From assembly GCA_029718625.1 (NCBI GenBank), contig CM056380.1, forward strand, positions 13,550,940 to 13,614,939: a stretch of 64,000 nt of DNA, written 5' to 3'. Shown here piece by piece: positions 58,101-64,000 of the stretch; the stretch's first letter is position 1; each line of letters opens with the position of its first letter. The notes under the pieces were generated by a model. It worked only from the letters and a program-made list of their open reading frames with translations, made no database searches and was not told where the DNA came from. The position numbers and the translations under genes were made by a program. This DNA comes from Synaphobranchus kaupii. Lineage: Eukaryota > Chordata > Actinopteri > Anguilliformes > Synaphobranchidae.

Positions 58101-61100
58101 TGAGGCTGGTGTGTGTACTGGTGAAAGGTGTGGCTGGTGTGTGTACTGGTGAAAGGTGGTGCTGGTGTGTGTACTGGTGAAAGGTGGGGCTGGTGTGTGT
58201 ACTGGTGAAAGGTGGGGCTGGTGTGTGTACTGGTGAAAGGTGAGGCTGGTGTGTGTACTGGTGAAAGGTGGGGCTGGTGTGTGTACTGGTGAAAGGTGAG
58301 GCTGGTGTGTGTACTGGTGAAAGGTGGGGCTGGTGTGTGTACTGGTGAAAGGTGAGGCTGGTGTGTGTACTGGTAAAAATTGGGGCTGGTGTGGGTACTG
58401 GTGAAAGGTGAGGCTGGTGTGTATACTGGTGAAAGGTGGGGCTGCTGTGTGTACTGGTGAAAGGTGGGGCTGGTGTGTGTACTGGTGAAAGGTGGGGCTG
58501 GTGTGTGTACTGGTGAAAGGTGGGGCTGGTGTGTGTACTGGTGAAAGGTGGGGCTGGTGTGTGTACTGGTGAAAGGTGAGGCTGGTGTGTGTACTGGTGA
58601 AAGGTGAGGCTGGTGTGTGTACTGGTGAAAGGTGGGGCTGGTGTGTGTACTGGTGAAAGGTGAGGCTGGTGTGTGTACTGGTGAAAGGTGGGGCTGGTGT
58701 GTGTACTGGTGAAAGGTGAGGCTGGTGTGTGTACTGGTAAAAATTGGGGCTGGTGTGGGTACTGGTGAAAGGTGAGGCTGGTGTGTATACTGGTGAAAGG
58801 TGGGGCTGCTGTGTGTACTGGTGAAAGGTGGGGCTGGTGTGTGTACTGGTGAAAGGTGGGGCTGGTGTGTGTACTGGTGAAAGGTGGGGCTGGTGTGTGT
58901 ACTGGTGAAAGGTGGGGCTGGTGTGTGTACTGGTGAAAGGTGAGGCTGGTGTGTGTACTGGTAAAAATTGGGGCTGGTGTGGGTACTGGTGAAAGGTGAG
59001 GCTGGTGTGTATACTGGTGAAAGGTGGGGCTGCTGTGTGTACTGGTGAAAGGTGGGGCTGGTGTGTGTACTGGTGAAAGGTGGGGCTGGTGTGTGTACTG
59101 GTGAAAGGTGGGGCTGGTGTGTGTACTGGTGAAAGGTGAGGCTGGTGTGTGTACTGGTGAAAGGTGGGGCTGGTGTGTGTACTGGTGAAAGGTGGGGCTG
59201 GTGTGTGTACTGGTGAAAGGTGAGGCTGGTGTGTGTACTGGTAAAAATTGGGGCTGGTGTGGGTACTGGTGAAAGGTGAGGCTGGTGTGTGTACTGGTAA
59301 AAATTGGGGCTGGTGTGGGTACTGGTGAAAGGTGAGGCTGGTGTGTATACTGGTGAAAGGTGGGGCTGCTGTGTGTACTGGTGAAAGGTGGGGCTGGTGT
59401 GTGTACTGGTGAAAGGTGGGGCTGGTGTGTGTACTGGTGAAAGGTGAGGCTGGTGTGTGTACTGGTGAAAGGTGGGGCTGGTGTGTGTACTGGTGAAAGG
59501 TGAGGCTGGTGTGTGTACTGGTGAAAGGTGGGGCTGGTGTGTGTACTGGTGAAAGGTGAGGCTGGTGTGTGTACTGGTGAAAGGTGGGGCTGGTGTGTGT
59601 ACTGGTGAAAGGTGAGGCTGGTGTGTGTACTGGTAAAAATTGGGGCTGGTGTGGGTACTGGTGAAAGGTGAGGCTGGTGTGTATACTGGTGAAAGGTGGG
59701 GCTGCTGTGTGTACTGGTGAAAGGTGGGGCTGGTGTGTGTACTGGTGAAAGGTGGGGCTGGTGTGTGTACTGGTGAAAGGTGGGGCTGGTGTGTGTACTG
59801 GTGAAAGGTGAGGCTGGTGTGTGTACTGGTAAAAATTGGGGCTGGTGTGGGTACTGGTGAAAGGTGAGGCTGGTGTGTATACTGGTGAAAGGTGGGGCTG
59901 CTGTGTGTACTGGTGAAAGGTGGGGCTGGTGTGTGTACTGGTGAAAGGTGGGGCTGGTGTGTGTACTGGTGAAAGGTGGGGCTGGTGTGTGTACTGGTGA
60001 AAGGTGGGGCTGGTGTGTGTACTGGTGAAAGGTGAGGCTGGTGTGTGTACTGGTGAAAGGTGGGGCTGGTGTGTGTACTGGTGAAAGGTGGGGCTGGTGT
60101 GTGTACTGGTGAAAGGTGAGGCTGGTGTGTGTACTGGTAAAAATTGGGGCTGGTGTGGGTACTGGTGAAAGGTGAGGCTGGTGTGTATACTGGTGAAAGG
60201 TGGGGCTGCTGTGTGTACTGGTGAAAGGTGAGGCTGGTGTGTATACTGGTGAAAGGTGGGGCTGCTGTGTGTACTGGTGAAAGGTGGGGCTGGTGTGTGT
60301 ACTGGTGAAAGGTGAGGCTGGTGTGTGTACTGGTGAAAGGTGGGGCTGGTGTGTGTACTGGTGAAAGGTGGGGCTGGTGTGTGTACTGGTGAAAGGTGAG
60401 GCTGGTGTGTGTACTGGTGAAAGGTGGGGCTGGTGTGTGTACTGGTGAGAGGTGAGGCTGGTGTGTGTACTGGTAAAAATTGGGGCTGGTGTGGGTACTG
60501 GTGAAAGGTGAGGCTGGTGTGTACTGGTGAAAGGTGGGGCTGGTGTGTGTACTGGTGAAAGGTGAGGCTGGTGTGTGTACTGGTGAAAGGTGGGGCTGGT
60601 GTGTGTACTGGTGAAAGGTGAGGCTGGTGTGTGTACTGGTAAAAATTGGGGCTGGTGTGTGTACTGGTGAAAGGTGGGGCTGGTGTGTGTACTGGTGAAA
60701 GGTGAGGCTGGTGTGTGTACTGGTAAAAATTGGGGCTGGTGTGGGTACTGGTGAAAGGTGAGGCTGGTGTGTATACTGGTGAAAGGTGGGGCTGCTGTGT
60801 GTACTGGTGAAAGGTGGGGCTGGTGTGTGTACTGGGGAAAGGTGGGGCTGGTGTGTGTACTGGTGAAAGGTGGGGCTGGTGTGTGTACTGGTGAAAGGTG
60901 AGGCTGGTGTGTGTACTGGTGAAAGGTGGGGCTGGTGTGTGTACTGGGGAAAGGTGGGGCTGGTGTGTGTACTGGGGAAAGGTGGGGCTGGTGTGTGTAC
61001 TGGTGAAAGGTGGGGCTGGTGTGTGTACTGGTGAAAGGTGAGGCTGGTGTGTGTACTGGTGAAAGGTGGGGCTGGTGTGTGTACTGGTGAAAGGTGAGGC

Positions 61101-63622
61101 TGGTGTGTGTACTGGTGAAAGGTGGGGCTGGTGTGTGTACTGGTGAAAGGTGAGGCTGGTGTGTGTACTGGTGAAAGGTGGGGCTGGTGTGTGTACTGGT
61201 GAAAGGTGAGGCTGGTGTGTGTACTGGTAAAAATTGGGGCTGGTGTGGGTACTGGTGAAAGGTGGGGCTGGTGTGTGTACTGGTGAAAGGTGAGGCTGGT
61301 GTGTGTACTGGTAAAAATTGGGGCTGGTGTGGGTACTGGTGAAAGGTGAGGCTGGTGTGTATACTGGTGAAAGGTGGGGCTGGTGTGTGTACTGGTGAAA
61401 GGTGGGGCTGGTGTGTGTACTGGTGAAAGGTGAGGCTGGTGTGTGTACTGGTGAAAGGTGGGGCTGGTGTGTGTACTGGTGAAAGGTGGGGCTGGTGTGT
61501 GTACTGGTGAAAGGTGGGGCTGGTGTGTGTACTGGTGAAAGGTGGGGCTGGTGTGTGTACTGGTGAAAGGTGAGGCTGGTGTGTGTACTGGTGAAAGGTG
61601 GGGCTGGTGTGTGTACTGGTGAAAGGTGAGGCTGGTGTGTGTACTGGTGAAAGGTGGGGCTGCTGTGTGTACTGGTGAAAGGTGGGGCTGGTGTGTGTAC
61701 TGGTGAAAGGTGAGGCTGGTGTGTGTACTGGTGAAAGGTGGGGCTGCTGTGTGTACTGGTGAAAGGTGAGGCTGGTGTGTGTACTGGTGAAAGGTGAGGC
61801 TGGTGTGTGTACTGGTGAAAGGTGGGGCTGGTGTGTGTACTGGTGAAAGGTGAGGCTGGTGTGTGTACTGGTGAAAGGTGGGGCTGGTGTGTGTACTGGG
61901 GAAAGGTGGGGCTGGTGTGTGTACTGGTGAAAGGTGGGGCTGGTGTGTGTACTGGGGAAAGGTGGGGCTGGTGTGTGTACTGGTGAAAGGTGAGGCTGGT
62001 GTGTGTACTGGTGAAAGGTGGGGCTGGTGTGTGTACTGGTGAAAGGTGGGGCTGGTGTGTGTACTGGTGAAAGGTGGGGCTGGTGTGTGTACTGGTGAAA
62101 GGTGAGGCTGGTGTGTGTACTGGTGAAAGGTGGGGCTGGTGTGTGTACTGGTGAAAGGTGGGGCTGGTGTGTGTACTGGTGAAAGGTGGGGCTGGTGTGT
62201 GTACTGGTGAAAGGTGGGGCTGGTGTGTGTACTGGTGAAAGGTGGGGCTGGTGTGTGTACTGGTGAAAGGTGAGGCTGGTGTGTGTACTGGTGAAAGGTG
62301 AGGCTGGTGTGTGTACTGGTGAAAGGTGGGGCTGGTGTGTGTACTGGTGAAAGGTGGGGCTGGTGTGTGTACTGGTGAAAGGTGGGGCTGGTGTGTGTAC
62401 TGGTGAAAGGTGGGGCTGGTGTGTGTACTGGTGAAAGGTGGGGCTGGTGTGTGTACTGGTGAAAGGTGGGGCTGGTGTGTGTACTGGTGAAAGGTGGGGC
62501 TGGTGTGTGTACTGGTGAAAGGTGAGGCTGGTGTGTGTACTGGTGAAAGGTGGGGCTGGTGTGTGTACTGGTGAAAGGTGGGGCTGGTGTGTGTACTGGT
62601 GAAAGGTGGGGCTGGTGTGTGTACTGGTGAAAGGTGAGGCTGGTGTGTGTACTGGTGAAAGGTGAGGCTGGTGTGTGTACTGGTGAAAGGTGGGGCTGGT
62701 GTGTGTACTGGTGAAAGGTGGGGCTGGTGTGTGTACTGGTGAAAGGTGGGGCTGGTGTGTGTACTGGTGAAAGGTGGGGCTGGTGTGTGTACTGGTGAAA
62801 GGTGAGGCTGGTGTGTGTACTGGTGAAAGGTGAGGCTGGTGTGTGTACTGGTGAAAGGTGAGGCTGGTGTGTGTACTGGTGAAAGGTGGGGCTGGTGTGT
62901 GTACTGGTGAAAGGTGGGGCTGGTGTGTGTACTGGTGAAAGGTGAGGCTGGTGTGTGTACTGGTGAAAGGTGAGGCTGGTGTGTGTACTGGTGAAAGGTG
63001 AGGCTGGTGTGTGTACTGGTGAAAGGTGAGGCTGGTGTGTGTACTGGTGAAAGGTGAGGCTGGTGTGTGTACTGGTGAAAGGTGGGGCTGGTGTGTGTAC
63101 TGGTGAAAGGTGGGGCTGGTGTGTGTACTGGTGAAAGGTGGGGCTGGTGTGTGTACTGGTGAAAGGTGGGGCTGGTGTGTGTACTGGTGAAAGGTGGGGC
63201 TGGTGTGTGTACTGGTGAAAGGTGGGGCTGGTGTGTGTACTGGTGAAAGGTGGGGCTGGTGTGTGTACTGGTGAAAGGTGGGGCTGGTGTGTGTACTGGT
63301 GAAAGGTGGGGCTGGTGTGTGTACTGGTGAAAGGTGAGGCTGGTGTGTGTACTGGTGAAAGGTGGGGCTGGTGTGTGTACTGGTGAAAGGTGGGGCTGGT
63401 GTGTGTACTGGTGAAAGGTGGGGCTGGTGTGTGTACTGGTGAAAGGTGAGGCTGGTGTGTGTACTGGTGAAAGGTGGGGCTGGTGTGTGTACTGGTGAAA
63501 GGTGAGGCTGGTGTGTGTACTGGTGAAAGGTGGGGCTGGTGTGTGTACTGGTGAAAGGTGGGGCTGGTGTGTGTACTGGTGAAAGGTGGGGCTGGTGTGT
63601 GTACTGGTGAAAGGTGGGGCTG
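58101..63622 (+). repeat. 28-bp minisatellite, about 197 copies (5.5 kb)
   Basis: Unit contains GTGTGTGTACTGGTGAAAGG then TGGGGCTG, 28 bp. Main variants are GTGGGGCT and GTGAGGCT. A third variant (AAAAATTGGGGCT, followed by a tgtgggtac copy and often a gtgtatac copy and a gctgctg copy) appears about a dozen times between 58375 and 61330 and not afterwards. Nearly all units keep exact 28-bp spacing; one at about 60510 is 26 bp. The minus strand is stop-free because of the repeat, giving two overlapping frames of about 1850 codons that are not genes. Confidence 0.98.
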
Positions 63623-63766
63623 CTCATCTCGCCCTGGCTGCTTTGGGACTCCTCCCACTGGCTTTGCTTTGCTTGGCCGCGGTGCCAGACACTACCTCAA
63701 TTGTCCCTCCCATGGCCCCTTATCACCACGGCAACATTTCCCACATTCCCCAAGACGGTGATATAT
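63623..63766. other. short unique segment after the 28-bp array
   Basis: GC-richer unique sequence between two tandem repeats. It contains caccacggcaac, which has an RFX-like half site GGCAAC. No exon is recognised. After 63920 the last 80 bases hold nothing identifiable. Confidence 0.4.
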
Positions 63767-63924
<158 letters not shown>

Positions 63925-64000
63925 TTCTTTTTGACATATTGAGTTTTGAGGTCAGTGCCTTGTATTTAGGCTAGGTAATGCTTCAGGTTTTTTAGAAAAA

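Noticed and set aside
58078..63658. Two overlapping minus-strand open frames of about 1850 codons (THTSPTFHQYTHQPHLSP-type repeats)
   Set aside because: They follow entirely from a stop-free 28-bp tandem repeat read in rotating frames. Two overlapping frames are open at once, there is no non-repeat domain, and the repeat edges coincide with the frame edges.

Overview
The window is nuclear DNA of a ray-finned fish, almost certainly a teleost. There are no bacterial-style operons. The coding sequence is split into short exons with GT/AG splice sites. The background is dense in (CA)n microsatellites and minisatellites, with fish-type mobile elements: a Sleeping Beauty-like Tc1 element, V-SINE-type and mermaid-type SINEs, hAT-type MITEs, a dead non-LTR retrotransposon and a dead Tc1 transposase. 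The species cannot be named from the sequence.

Two protein-coding genes are recognised, in divergent orientation. (1) pmepa1, minus strand: only the first coding exon is present (17749 down to 17644; start MLNFMGLINGTAAI, then the Cys cluster VSCTCNCKRS, then SMEI and a GTAAGT donor). Everything left of it (1-17643) is the start of intron 1; the transmembrane exon lies beyond the left edge. (2) cimip1 (homologue of human C20orf85/LLC1, ciliary microtubule inner protein 1), plus strand: the complete coding sequence is in four exons (51799-51857, 53431-53512, 54739-54840, 56625-56780), giving 132 residues. Human PMEPA1 and C20orf85 are also neighbours in divergent orientation, so the synteny supports both calls.

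Layout: 1-17.6 kb, pmepa1 intron 1, about one third tandem repeat, with a CpG-dense patch at 3.88-4.2 kb. 17.65-18.25 kb, pmepa1 promoter, CpG-rich, with GC box, CRE-like, CCAAT and palindromic NF-kB motifs, plus a candidate divergent exon on the plus strand. 18.3-51.7 kb, intergenic, with mobile elements, a 42-bp and a 37-bp minisatellite, CTCF-like motifs, and repeat-poor AT-rich stretches that could hold enhancers. 51.7-56.8 kb, cimip1 with an RFX X-box-like motif just upstream; its introns 2 and 3 are largely minisatellites. 56.8-64 kb, the downstream side, dominated by a 5.5-kb array of a 28-bp unit.

The most unusual points are: a 58-bp minisatellite that copies the end of cimip1 exon 2 with its splice donor 13 times, each unit holding an in-frame 33-nt cassette bounded by AG and GT; six exact copies of the palindromic Smad-binding element GTCTAGAC around a gene known as a TGF-beta target; a candidate divergent NF-kB-associated transcript at the pmepa1 promoter, in the position of human NKILA; minisatellites that multiply transcription-factor-like motifs; and a 37-bp array in which every unit is a hairpin. 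The very long open frames in the window (two of about 1850 codons near the right end) are products of tandem repeats, not genes. All motif and homology calls were made by eye; no database search was run.
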